A stretch of 64,000 nucleotides of DNA from Pseudogemmobacter lacusdianii (GTDB taxonomy: Bacteria > Pseudomonadota > Alphaproteobacteria > Rhodobacterales > Rhodobacteraceae): the NCBI RefSeq assembly GCF_030848395.1, contig NZ_JAVDBT010000012.1, positions 62,001 through 126,000 on the forward strand, read 5' to 3'. The notes below the pieces were generated by a model. It was not told where the DNA came from. It did not search any database and saw only the letters and a list, made by a program, of their open reading frames with translations. Both the position numbers and the translations under genes were made by a program. Position 1 is the first letter of the stretch; each line of letters begins with the position of its first letter. Below are positions 37,283 to 45,236 of the stretch, piece after piece.

Positions 37283-38938
37283 ATGGCCAGCTATCAATAT
37301 GTCTACCATATGGAAGGCGTGTCCAAGACCTATCCCGGCGGGAAAAAGGTGTTCGAGAACATCCACCTGAACTTCCTCCCGGGCGTGAAAATCGGCGTCG
37401 TTGGGGTCAACGGCGCGGGTAAATCCACCTTGCTGCGCGTGATGGCGGGCTGGGACAAGGATTTCCAAGGTGAGGCTTGGGCCGCCAAAGGCGCAAAGGT
37501 TGGCTACCTGCCGCAGGAGCCGCAACTGGATGAGACCCTCAACGTTCGTGAGAACGTGATGCTGGGCGTGGCGGAAAAGCAAGCCAAGCTTGATCGCTAC
37601 AATGAGCTAGCGATGAACTACTCGGACGAGACCGCCGAGGAGATGGCCCAGCTGCAAGACGAGATTGACGCCCATAACCTGTGGGAATTGGACAATCAGG
37701 TCGATATCGCGATGGAAGCTTTGCGCTGCCCGCCCGATGACGCCGATGTCTCAACCCTCTCGGGCGGTGAGCGCCGCCGCGTGGCTTTGTGCAAGCTGCT
37801 CTTGGAAGAGCCCGATATGCTCCTCCTTGACGAACCGACCAACCACTTGGACGCCGAGACGATCGCATGGCTGCAAAAGCACCTGATCGCCTATAAAGGC
37901 ACCATCCTGACGGTCACCCACGACCGTTACTTCCTGGATGACATCACCACTTGGATCCTTGAGCTGGAGCGCGGCCGCGGCCTGCCCCATGAGGGCAACT
38001 ATTCCTCCTGGCTTGATGCCAAGGCCAAGCGTCTGGCGCAGGAAGCCCGCGAAGACAAAGCCAAGCAGAAAGTGCTTGAGAAGGAACTTGAGTGGATCCG
38101 CGCCGGTGCGAAAGCCCGTCAGGCCAAGTCCAAAGCCCGTATCGCCGCTTATAACAAAATGGCGGACGAGTCGGTCAAAGAGCTGGTCGGCAAGGCCCAG
38201 ATCATCATTCCTCACGGGCCGCGTCTCGGCTCGAAGGTCATCGAATTTGAGAATGTTTCCAAGGCGATGGGCGACAAGCAGCTGATTGAGAACCTCAGCT
38301 TCATGCTGCCGCCGGGCGGCATCATTGGGGTGATCGGTCCGAACGGTGCCGGCAAATCGACGCTGATGAAGATGATCATCGGCACCGAGAAGCCCGACAC
38401 CGGCACGATCACCTTGGGTGACACGGTGCAGCTCTCTTACGTCGACCAGTCGCGCGATGCTTTGGACGCGAATAAGACCGTTTGGGAAGAGATCTCGGAC
38501 GGGCTCGACATCGTGGTTCTGGGCGATGCCGAAGTGGCAAGCCGCAGCTATGTGGGTGCGTTCAACTTCAAGGGCTCGGACCAGCAGAAGAAGGTCGGCG
38601 TCCTTTCGGGTGGTGAGCGCAACCGCGTGCATATGGCCAAGCTCTTGCGCTCGGGCGGCAACGTGCTTCTGCTCGACGAGCCGACCAACGACTTGGACGT
38701 AGAAACGCTGCAAGCCCTTGAAGCTGCTATCGAAGATTTCGCTGGTTGCGCCGTTATCATCTCGCACGACCGCTTCTTCCTTGACCGTCTCTGCACCCAT
38801 ATCCTTGCCTTCGAAGGCGACGCACATGTCGAATTCTTTGAAGGCAACTTCGAGGATTATGAGGCCGACAAGATCCGCCGTCTGGGGCCGGATGCAGTGA
38901 ACCCCTCGCGCGTGAAGCACAAGAAATTCACCCGTTAA
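37283..38938 (+). CDS. ettA: Energy-dependent translational throttle protein EttA (ABC-F)
   Basis: ABC-F ATPase that binds the ribosomal E site and gates translation by ADP/ATP ratio in the characterised enzyme. The ATG at 37283 has GGAG upstream and gives 551 residues. Two ABC domains: Walker A GVNGAGKSTLL and GPNGAGKSTLM, signature motifs LSGGERRRVALCKLLL and LSGGERNRVHMAKLL, Walker B LLLDEPTNHLDAE and LLLDEPTNDLDVE. The P-site tRNA interaction linker with a Lys/Arg-rich coil lies between the domains (EWIRAGAKARQAKSKARIAA). No membrane domain. Confidence 0.97.
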   Translation: MASYQYVYHMEGVSKTYPGGKKVFENIHLNFLPGVKIGVVGVNGAGKSTLLRVMAGWDKDFQGEAWAAKGAKVGYLPQEPQLDETLNVRENVMLGVAEKQAKLDRYNELAMNYSDETAEEMAQLQDEIDAHNLWELDNQVDIAMEALRCPPDDADVSTLSGGERRRVALCKLLLEEPDMLLLDEPTNHLDAETIAWLQKHLIAYKGTILTVTHDRYFLDDITTWILELERGRGLPHEGNYSSWLDAKAKRLAQEAREDKAKQKVLEKELEWIRAGAKARQAKSKARIAAYNKMADESVKELVGKAQIIIPHGPRLGSKVIEFENVSKAMGDKQLIENLSFMLPPGGIIGVIGPNGAGKSTLMKMIIGTEKPDTGTITLGDTVQLSYVDQSRDALDANKTVWEEISDGLDIVVLGDAEVASRSYVGAFNFKGSDQQKKVGVLSGGERNRVHMAKLLRSGGNVLLLDEPTNDLDVETLQALEAAIEDFAGCAVIISHDRFFLDRLCTHILAFEGDAHVEFFEGNFEDYEADKIRRLGPDAVNPSRVKHKKFTR

Positions 38939-38959
38939 TTATGCGGTGATTGAAACGAC

Positions 38960-38988
38960 AAAAGGCGGGGGCAATGCTCCCGCCTTTT
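38960..38988 (+). terminator. Intrinsic terminator after ettA
   Basis: Ten-base stem AAAAGGCGGG / CCCGCCTTTT with a nine-base loop, ending in the T-run of the stem. It starts 22 bases after the stop. Confidence 0.9.
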
Positions 38989-39465
38989 GCATTCGCCCTC
39001 TCCCCTATCACCGAGGCGCTGTCCGATCCCGAAAGCGCCGCGCAGGGAGGATCGGTCAATTGATCGACAGCTTTCTAAACCGGCCAGTTTAATATTAACG
39101 AAATATGAATGTTAAAACCAAATCCTCCAATCATTCTTTCGCATTATTGCGCAAATCGCACCAAAATTGCTCCACAAAAGATGCTGAAGCTTATTGCCGC
39201 ACAACTTTAAAGCACCCAGGCCGAACTCCCCACCCCGCAATAGAACATAGACATCAATGTCCACACTGACCCATTCACTTCGATTGGAGTTATTCATAGG
39301 CAGATGAATTAACTTTTACCGAATACCATTGGCCCCACGGATCTGAGCTATACAGCCTAAGCCAGCGATTAACTATTTCGCGACAAAATTGCGTCACACT
39401 GGGAACCTAACGCATCGCCGCGCGTTGGGGGCACGAAGGCATATGAATTAACCAGTGGAGGCATA
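38989..39465. other. AT-rich intergenic region
   Basis: Nearly 480 bases, clearly AT-richer than the rest of the window from about 39070 to 39410. A near-palindrome CGGTCAATTGATCG lies at 39053-39066. A minus-strand 61-codon frame at 39112-39297 has no ribosome binding site. This may be the 5' regulatory region of the tiny membrane protein at 39466, or DNA of foreign origin. No RNA family is recognised. Confidence 0.45.
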
Positions 39466-39543
39466 ATGAAAGGCATTTTGGCTTGGGTCATTGGCATCCC
39501 GATCCCGATCATCATCATCCTCTATTTACTGGACGTGTTCTAA
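39466..39543 (+). CDS. 25-residue hydrophobic membrane peptide
   Basis: Reads MKGILAWVIGIPIPIIIILY followed by LLDVF, then TAA. It is preceded by a strong ribosome binding site GGAGG at 39457-39461, four bases from the ATG. The peptide is a single membrane helix with a Lys near the N-terminus and one Asp near the C-terminus. Its last six codons lie inside the first copy of a 29-base tandem duplication. Peptides of this kind occur in alphaproteobacteria but I cannot name a family. Translation is supported by the ribosome binding site only. Confidence 0.65.
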   Translation: MKGILAWVIGIPIPIIIILYLLDVF

Positions 39544-39583
39544 GCCAGCGCGACTTACTGGACGTGTTCTAAGCCAGCGCGAC
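39526..39583. repeat. Perfect 29-base tandem duplication
   Basis: Two identical 29-base copies at 39526-39554 and 39555-39583, starting TTACTGGACGTGTTCTAAGC. The first copy covers the end and stop codon of the 25-residue peptide; the second lies fully in the 3' flank. The unit is not a multiple of three. A recent slippage duplication is the simplest origin. Confidence 0.95.
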
Positions 39584-39808
39584 CGCTACAAGCTAAGCGC
39601 CCCTAGGCAGCCACACCAACCAAAGGGCGAAGCGGTAGCGCCAAACACCCGCCTAGGCTGCGCCGGACGGCCTCAAAGCCCCAAGGCCAGCCCACCCCGC
39701 ACCTCGGCCCCCAGCACCACCAAAGACACGCCCCACGCGCCTTCAGCCTAACGCCCCATTTTCGCCCAATTGAATGTATTTTCTGATTGGAGAAGGATGG
39801 AGATATAA

Positions 39809-39994
39809 ATGGCGATCATTCTTTCCATCACGGCGGGCCTTATTGGTCTTATCGCCTTTTCTATTGCAATGCTGCTTGGAAGCACATTGCTGACCGGCCT
39901 ATTGATATGGAGCGGCACCGGCATCATGACGCTCGCCATCGGTATTGGCTGGGCATTTTTGCCATTTCCATTAACCGTTCGCACGTCATCTTGA
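39809..39994 (+). CDS. Small two-helix membrane protein
   Basis: 61 residues with ribosome binding site GGAG at 39799-39802, six bases upstream. Two membrane helices are evident: [20 protein letters not shown] and [20 protein letters not shown]. The C-terminus [10 protein letters not shown] is short and polar. No named family. It sits in the same AT-richer stretch as the 25-residue peptide, 265 bases downstream, with no terminator seen between. Confidence 0.7.
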   Translation: MAIILSITAGLIGLIAFSIAMLLGSTLLTGLLIWSGTGIMTLAIGIGWAFLPFPLTVRTSS

Positions 39995-40133
39995 TTTTGC
40001 ATTCCGAATACTAGAGAATGGCAATTGCGACGTTACTCTTCGACTGCTCCGTATTGCGGCACAGTTTCGACCAAAGTTAGCTGCGCCAGGCCGCCGCACT
40101 CCGCGGGCGGTATTACGATCAGGAGACATCACG
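39995..40133 (+). promoter_or_regulatory. Long leader of the cold-shock gene
   Basis: 139 bases between the small membrane protein and cspA. It contains a GC-rich imperfect hairpin at 40091-40110 (CCGCCGC / GCGGGCGG) just upstream of the AGGAG at 40121-40125. Structured leaders are common in cold-shock genes; function here is inferred. Confidence 0.4.
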
Positions 40134-40340
40134 ATGGCCAAGGGCACCGTGAAATGGTTTAATGAAACCAAAGGTTTCGGCTTCATCGCCCCCGAGGGTG
40201 GTAAGAAAGACGTGTTCGTTCACATCACGGCGCTGCAACGCGCTGGCCTGACCGGTTTGAAGGACGGCCAAGCCGTCACTTTCGACATCGAAGCAGGTCG
40301 TGATGGCCGCGAATCAGCGACCAATCTGGCCCTGGCCTAA
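40134..40340 (+). CDS. cspA: Cold-shock protein of the CspA family
   Basis: 68-residue OB-fold RNA/DNA-binding protein that acts as an RNA chaperone. AGGAG lies eight bases upstream of the ATG. RNP1 is KGFGFIAP and RNP2 is DVFVHITAL; the start [17 protein letters not shown] is canonical. Followed by a strong terminator at 40365-40399. The symbol denotes the family; several paralogues are likely in the genome. Confidence 0.96.
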   Translation: MAKGTVKWFNETKGFGFIAPEGGKKDVFVHITALQRAGLTGLKDGQAVTFDIEAGRDGRESATNLALA

Positions 40341-40364
40341 GCCAAACTTTGGTGGATAAACGGC

Positions 40365-40399
40365 AAAGGGCAGGTCTGTGCGACCTGCCCTTTTCTTTT
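40365..40399 (+). terminator. Intrinsic terminator after cspA
   Basis: 12-base perfect stem AAAGGGCAGGTC / GACCTGCCCTTT, loop TGTGC, then TCTTTT. Starts 24 bases past the stop. Confidence 0.95.
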
Positions 40400-40464
40400 G
40401 CCCTGTCCCGAAAGCACTTGTTAGCCTGCCGCAGGCGCGTGTTAATCCCAGCGATCGCACAGAG

Positions 40465-40896
40465 TCAGGCGGCGCGCCAGACCAGCCGATCGCGCAAAGC
40501 GTGTTCAAAGCCCATGCGCAGCGACAGGACCGAAACCGGGCCGCGCAGGCAAACCGGTTCATCGCGCTCTTGCGGGAAAACTTGGGTGCTGTGCGCTTCG
40601 GAGATCAGAATGACCGGCACCCGGCTTTGCACTGCGGTCAAAGTTGCGGCGACGCGCGCGCCGACCTCCACCCCGCCTAAGCTGTCGCAATCAACCACAA
40701 AAAGCCCGTATCCAGCAGGGTCGTCGATGATAGCGGACAAGGCGGCATAAACCTCAATCTCATGCTCAACCACGCCACCCATGCCGGCAAGCCGCTCTTG
40801 CAAAGGGCTTTGCGCATCATTGCTGAGCACCATAACGCGAACGCCCCAGCCCACGGGAAGAGCGCCATCCAGCCCAAAATCACGCGTTAACTGCAT
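40465..40896 (-). CDS. Receiver-like protein with degenerate phosphorylation site
   Basis: 143 residues from the ATG at 40896, with AGGAG six bases upstream. The alternating strand and helix pattern fits a CheY-type receiver: VRVMVLSNDAQSPL, GYGLFVVDCDSLGG, VPVILISEAHS. The phosphoacceptor Asp position is present (VVDCDS). The acidic pair is reduced to one Asp, and the conserved Lys is replaced by Arg (CLRGPVS). This suggests a pseudo-receiver or a weakly phosphorylated one. No output domain. Probably a regulator acting through protein contact. Confidence 0.72.
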   Translation of the reverse strand: MQLTRDFGLDGALPVGWGVRVMVLSNDAQSPLQERLAGMGGVVEHEIEVYAALSAIIDDPAGYGLFVVDCDSLGGVEVGARVAATLTAVQSRVPVILISEAHSTQVFPQERDEPVCLRGPVSVLSLRMGFEHALRDRLVWRAA

Positions 40897-41112
40897 CACA
40901 ATCTCCTAAAGGCGGCGTTCGAACTTGGCCTAAGATGACAGAGAGATGCGGTGGAACTATGGGCAATCCCCGGAGTTTTTAAGGCAGCACGCCACAATTC
41001 TGTCTTGGTTTGCGGCCTGGCGCTTTTCCTTGCCTGCTCAGGAAATCGCGCGCAGAGTGCTTAACGTGAGCACCAAGCCCGCATCGGCTGCCAGCCCCAA
41101 GGAGGATTTGCG

Positions 41113-41856
41113 ATGAAACACGCCAACCTGACCCATTGGGCCGAGCGGGTCGATCTGGCCGCAGCCTTCCGCTGGACGGTGCGGGAGAACATGCATGAGG
41201 CTGTTTCCAATCACTTTTCTCTGGCAGTAAACCCCGAGGGCAGCAAGTTTTTGATCAACCCGAACGGGCGGCATTTCGCGCGGATCACGGCTTCAAGCTT
41301 GCTGGAGCTGGATGCCAATGACCCCTCGACGATGGACCGGCCCGATGCGCCCGATCCCACGGCTTGGGGGCTGCATGGCAGCATCCATCGCGCCCTGCCC
41401 CATGCGCGCTGTTTGATGCATGTGCATTCGGTTCATGCGACAGTTTTGGCGAGTTTGGCGGACAGTTCCCTGCCGCCGATCGACCAAAATTCCGCAATGT
41501 TTTTCAACCGTTACGTTGTGGATGACCATTACGGCGGCATGGCCTTTGCCGATGAGGGGGCGCGCTGCGCCGAGATGCTGGCGGACCCGAAGCTGCATAC
41601 GCTGATCATGGGCAACCACGGCGTGCTGATCATCGGTCGCACAGTGGCTGAAACCTTTAACCGCCTCTATTATTTCGAAAAAGCGGCAGCGACCTATATT
41701 TTGGCGCTGCAAACGGGCAAGCCGTTGCGGGTCTTGTCGGATGAGGTTGCCGAGAAAACCGCGCAGGAATGGGAGTCCTATCCCGGCGTCGGCGATCATT
41801 TCTTGCGTGAAATCAGGGCCTTGCTGGATGAGCAGAGCCCTGACTATGCCTCGTAA
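41113..41856 (+). CDS. Class II aldolase/adducin-family protein
   Basis: 247 residues with AAGGAGG upstream of the ATG. Metal-binding His are visible in CLMHVHSVHATVLASLAD, and another in LIMGNHGVLIIGRTVAE. The catalytic Glu position is in the N-terminal MHEAVSNHFSLA region, where an Asn-His follows. Family members are Zn-dependent aldolases, epimerases or decarboxylases acting on phosphorylated or free sugars. Convergent with a phosphatase-like gene, three bases between stops. Substrate unknown. Confidence 0.88.
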   Translation: MKHANLTHWAERVDLAAAFRWTVRENMHEAVSNHFSLAVNPEGSKFLINPNGRHFARITASSLLELDANDPSTMDRPDAPDPTAWGLHGSIHRALPHARCLMHVHSVHATVLASLADSSLPPIDQNSAMFFNRYVVDDHYGGMAFADEGARCAEMLADPKLHTLIMGNHGVLIIGRTVAETFNRLYYFEKAAATYILALQTGKPLRVLSDEVAEKTAQEWESYPGVGDHFLREIRALLDEQSPDYAS

Positions 41857-41859
41857 GCT

Positions 41860-42690
41860 TCAGGAGAAGAAGCTCTTCGCCTTCATCGTGGCGGGCACCG
41901 GAACGCCCATCCGGGTCAAGATCGAAGGCGCCAGAGCCAACTGATCCAACACAACATCTTGTGGCGGCAACTTCGCATCACCGAAGTAATAGAAGGCGAA
42001 GTCGCGCTGATCCTCGGTCGTGCCGCCGTGGTGGCCGCGGTCGTCTTGGCCGTGGTCGGCGGTGACGATCACCTCATAGCCATTGTCGCGCCAGCGTTGG
42101 ATGAAGGGGGCCAAGGTGGCGTCCATCAGGAAACAGGCGTGGTCCATTTCTTGGCAATCGTGGAAGAAACGGTGACCCATCGAGTCCAAGGTGCAGCTGT
42201 GATAGATGCCGTAATCAATTGATTTCACTTCACAAAGCCGCGTGAGCGTGCCGAAGAGATCGAAGTCCGAGGGGGTCATCTGGTTGATCAGATTATAGCC
42301 CGCCATGGTGTGGAAACGACCATGGGTGATCGGGCCGCCCGGCTCATCATATTCGATATCCCGGACCACATCGAAGGGAGCACGGTTAAAAAACTCGGAC
42401 CAATAGCTGTGGGTGACCGCGCCGGTGGTCTTGCCCGCCTTGGTCAACTCGGAGAAAATATCGGGGAATTCCAGGCGCTTAATGCCACCATTGGTCCAGA
42501 TCCCATGCTCTTGCGGCGGCACACCGGTGTGGATCGACGCATAGCAACTGGCCGAGGTGGAGGGCAGGACCGAGCGCATGCGGCGCACCTGCGCATCGCC
42601 ATGCTCGACCCAGCCTTCAAGATTGCCGAAAAGGCGGCGCCAGTTGCGATAGGGCACGCCGTCAATGATGATGAGAAGCAGTTTTGTCAC
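41860..42690 (-). CDS. Alkaline-phosphatase-superfamily phosphodiesterase/nucleotide pyrophosphatase-like protein
   Basis: 276 residues, GTG start at 42690 with a weak ribosome binding site. Metal-binding elements: IIIDGVPYRNW at the N-terminus, and VTADHGQDDRGHHGG near residue 215. The nucleophile loop is VLPSTSASCYASIHTGVPP. The protein is shorter than typical NPP enzymes and has no signal peptide, so it should act in the cytoplasm. It lies downstream of a peptide-type ABC operon in the same direction. It may hydrolyse a phosphodiester or phosphonate taken up by that importer. Confidence 0.8.
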   Translation of the reverse strand: MTKLLLIIIDGVPYRNWRRLFGNLEGWVEHGDAQVRRMRSVLPSTSASCYASIHTGVPPQEHGIWTNGGIKRLEFPDIFSELTKAGKTTGAVTHSYWSEFFNRAPFDVVRDIEYDEPGGPITHGRFHTMAGYNLINQMTPSDFDLFGTLTRLCEVKSIDYGIYHSCTLDSMGHRFFHDCQEMDHACFLMDATLAPFIQRWRDNGYEVIVTADHGQDDRGHHGGTTEDQRDFAFYYFGDAKLPPQDVVLDQLALAPSILTRMGVPVPATMKAKSFFS

Positions 42691-42722
42691 GTCTGGATTC
42701 CGTCTGGTTCACATATGGAAAA

Positions 42723-42742
42723 GGTATGGCTTTGGTATGGCT
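42723..42742. promoter_or_regulatory. Direct repeats upstream of the phosphatase gene
   Basis: GGTATGGCT occurs twice at 11-base spacing (42723-42731 and 42734-42742), about one helical turn apart, roughly 35-50 bases before the GTG at 42690. Repeats of this spacing can bind an activator. No protein can be assigned. Confidence 0.35.
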
Positions 42743-42750
42743 GTGCGCGA

Positions 42751-42777
42751 AGGGGCAGCGCGGTCGGCGCTGCCCCT
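42751..42777 (-). terminator. GC-rich hairpin after the ABC operon
   Basis: 11-base perfect stem AGGGGCAGCGC / GCGCTGCCCCT with a five-base loop lies 14 bases after the ATPase stop. No T-run, so it could reduce rather than stop transcription into the phosphatase gene. Confidence 0.6.
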
Positions 42778-42790
42778 GTTAGAAAGCCGG

Positions 42791-44428
42791 TCAGTTGCCG
42801 GCGCTGGCCATTTTGCGGGTGGAGATCACCTCTTCCAGCCAGCCCAGACGCATCTCGGGCACCGAGGACAGGAGCAGGTCGGTGTAGTCGTCGAAGGGCG
42901 GCGCCAGCACGTCTGACTTTTGCCCGTAACGCACCACCGCCCCCTTATACATCACCGCGATCTTGTCCGAGATCGCCCGCACCGTGGCGAGGTCATGGGT
43001 GATGAAGAGATAGGCGACCTGCGATTCCGCCTGAAGGTTCAGAAGCAGCTTCAGGATGCCATCCGCGACCAAGGGGTCCAAGGCCGAGGTCACCTCATCA
43101 CAGATGATCAGCTTGGGCTTGGCAGCCAAAGCGCGGGCGATGCAGACGCGCTGCTTTTGCCCGCCCGAAAGCTCGGCCGGATAGCGGCGGGCGAAGCCTG
43201 CCCCCATCTCGATCTGGTCCAAAAGCTCTTGCACCCGGCGCTGCTTCTCGGCGCCTTTAAGACCGAAATAGAGCTCCAAGGGCCGCCCGATGATATCGCC
43301 CACGGTCTGGCGCGGGTTCATCGCCGTATCGGCCATCTGATAGATCATCTGGATCTCGCGCAGATCATCCATGCTGCGGGCCTTGGTCTCATTCGAGAGC
43401 GTGCGGCCTGCAAAGCTGATCCGGCCCGAGCGGGGCGGCAAAAGCCCGGTGATGGCGCGGGCCAGAGTGGATTTGCCCGAGCCGGATTCACCCACCACCG
43501 CCAAGGTCTGCCCGGCGGGCAGATCGAGCGTGATGTTCTTCAGCACGTCAAAATTGGTGCCGCGATAGCGCGCGGTGACGTTCTGGATCGAAAGCACGGC
43601 GGGTGCTTCGGGCTTTTCCTCATGCTCGATCGAGCGCACCGCGACGAGGGCTTTGGTGTAATCCTCGCGCGGGGCGTTGATGATCTGATCGGTGGTGCCA
43701 AGTTCGACCATGCGGCCTTGGCGCAACACCATGATCTCATCCGAGACCTGCGCCACCACGGCAAGGTCATGGGTGATGTAGAGCGCGGCGACTTGGGTGT
43801 CGCGGATCGCCTCTTTGATCGCGGCCAGAACGTCGATCTGGGTGGTGACATCGAGGGCCGTGGTCGGCTCATCGAAGATCACGAGGTCCGGCTTTGGGCA
43901 AAGCGCCATCGCCGTCATCACCCGCTGCAACTGCCCGCCCGAGACTTGGTGCGGGTAGCGGCTGCCGATGGTTTCGGGATTGGGCAGGCCAAGCTTGCGG
44001 AAAAGCGTGACGGCGCGGGCTTCGGCCTCGGCTTTGGTCATAAGACCGTGGCCGATGCTGGTCTCAATCACCTGCTCCATCAACCTCTTTGCCGGGTTGA
44101 AAGAGGCGGCGGCGGATTGTGAGACGTAGGTCACCTCACGCCCGCGCAGATGCCGCAGATCGGTTGGCGCAGCGGTGCGGATTTCCCGCCCGTTGAGCAT
44201 GATGCTGCCCGCCGCCAGCCGCACCCCGCCGCGCCCATAGGACATGGCCGAAAGCCCGATGGTGGATTTGCCAGCGCCGGATTCGCCAATGAGCCCCAGC
44301 ACCTTGCCGCGTTTGAGCGCCAAATCGACGCCGTGCACCAAAGTGATGTCTTTGGGCGGCTCTCCCGGCGGATAGGCGGTGGCTTCGATCACCAAGCCTT
44401 TGATGTTGAGCAAAAGATCATCAGCCAC
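42791..44428 (-). CDS. Peptide/nickel-type ABC transporter, fused ATP-binding protein
   Basis: 545 residues holding two nucleotide-binding domains in one chain, replacing separate DppD and DppF. Walker A motifs GESGAGKSTIG and [11 protein letters not shown]; signatures VSGGQLQRVMTAMA and [15 protein letters not shown]; Walker B LVIFDEPTTALDVT and LIICDEVTSALDPL. GTG start overlaps the permease stop by eight bases. It energises the importer formed by the 44421 and 45233 permeases. Substrate class (peptide, opine, or other) uncertain. Confidence 0.93.
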   Translation of the reverse strand: MADDLLLNIKGLVIEATAYPPGEPPKDITLVHGVDLALKRGKVLGLIGESGAGKSTIGLSAMSYGRGGVRLAAGSIMLNGREIRTAAPTDLRHLRGREVTYVSQSAAASFNPAKRLMEQVIETSIGHGLMTKAEAEARAVTLFRKLGLPNPETIGSRYPHQVSGGQLQRVMTAMALCPKPDLVIFDEPTTALDVTTQIDVLAAIKEAIRDTQVAALYITHDLAVVAQVSDEIMVLRQGRMVELGTTDQIINAPREDYTKALVAVRSIEHEEKPEAPAVLSIQNVTARYRGTNFDVLKNITLDLPAGQTLAVVGESGSGKSTLARAITGLLPPRSGRISFAGRTLSNETKARSMDDLREIQMIYQMADTAMNPRQTVGDIIGRPLELYFGLKGAEKQRRVQELLDQIEMGAGFARRYPAELSGGQKQRVCIARALAAKPKLIICDEVTSALDPLVADGILKLLLNLQAESQVAYLFITHDLATVRAISDKIAVMYKGAVVRYGQKSDVLAPPFDDYTDLLLSSVPEMRLGWLEEVISTRKMASAGN

Positions 44429-45236
44429 CGCGGCCTCCTTTCAGGCTGGAGGTGCGGGTCAGGATCCAGTCCGCCACCAAGTTGACGCTGATCGCCAAGG
44501 CCGCGATCGCCGCAGCGGGCAGCATGGCGGCGGTTTTGCCGTAGATCAGCCCGTCGCGGTTTTCCTTCACCATGCCGCCCCAATCGGCGAGCGGCGGTTG
44601 GATGCCGAGGCCAAGGAAGGAGAGCGTCGAGATGAAGAGCACGGCGAAGATGAAGCGCAGGCCAAACTCGGCCACCAAGGGCGAAAGCGCATTGGGCAGG
44701 ATCTCTTTGAAGATGATCCAATTGCCCTTCTCGCCGCGCAGTTTGGCGGCCTCGACATATTCCATCACCGCGATATCGGCGGCGACGGCGCGCGAAAGCC
44801 GGAAGACCCGGGTGGAATCGAGGATGCCGATGACCAGCACCAAAACGGTAAGGTTAAGCGGCAGGACGGAGAGCAGCACCAAGGCGACGATCAGCGAAGG
44901 GATCGCCATCATCAGATCGACCGAGCGCGACAGCGCTTGGTCCAGCCAGCCGCCCGAGACGGCGGCGGTGAAGCCCAAGAAGGTGCCAAGCGCAAAGGAG
45001 AGGATCGAGGCGGCCAGCGCCACGAAGATCGTCACCTGCGCGCCGTAGATCAGCCGCGAGAGAATATCGCGGCCGATGGTATCGGTGCCCAGCCAGAATT
45101 GGGCCGATGGTGCCTCCCACACGCCCCCCACGGGGTCGTTGATCGGATAAGGCGCGATCCAATGGGCGAAAATGGCGACAAATATGAAGCCGCCGGTGAA
45201 GATCATCCCGATCAGGGCAGAGAGCGGAATTCTCAT
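44421..45236 (-). CDS. Peptide/nickel-type ABC transporter permease (DppC-like)
   Basis: 271 residues with about six membrane helices. DppC-family features: the periplasmic WLGTDTIGRDILSRLIYGAQ signature and the EAA-type loop VEAAKLRGEKGNWIIFKEIL. The ATG overlaps the upstream stop by four bases. Works with the DppB-like permease. Confidence 0.93.
   Translation of the reverse strand: MRIPLSALIGMIFTGGFIFVAIFAHWIAPYPINDPVGGVWEAPSAQFWLGTDTIGRDILSRLIYGAQVTIFVALAASILSFALGTFLGFTAAVSGGWLDQALSRSVDLMMAIPSLIVALVLLSVLPLNLTVLVLVIGILDSTRVFRLSRAVAADIAVMEYVEAAKLRGEKGNWIIFKEILPNALSPLVAEFGLRFIFAVLFISTLSFLGLGIQPPLADWGGMVKENRDGLIYGKTAAMLPAAAIAALAISVNLVADWILTRTSSLKGGRGG

Noticed and set aside
39112-39297. 61-codon minus-strand frame in the AT-rich region
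   Set aside because: No ribosome binding site and no similarity that I recognise.
39491-39751. 86-codon plus-strand frame across the 29-base duplication
   Set aside because: It overlaps the 25-residue peptide in another frame, lacks a ribosome binding site and is low-complexity (Ser, Pro, Arg).
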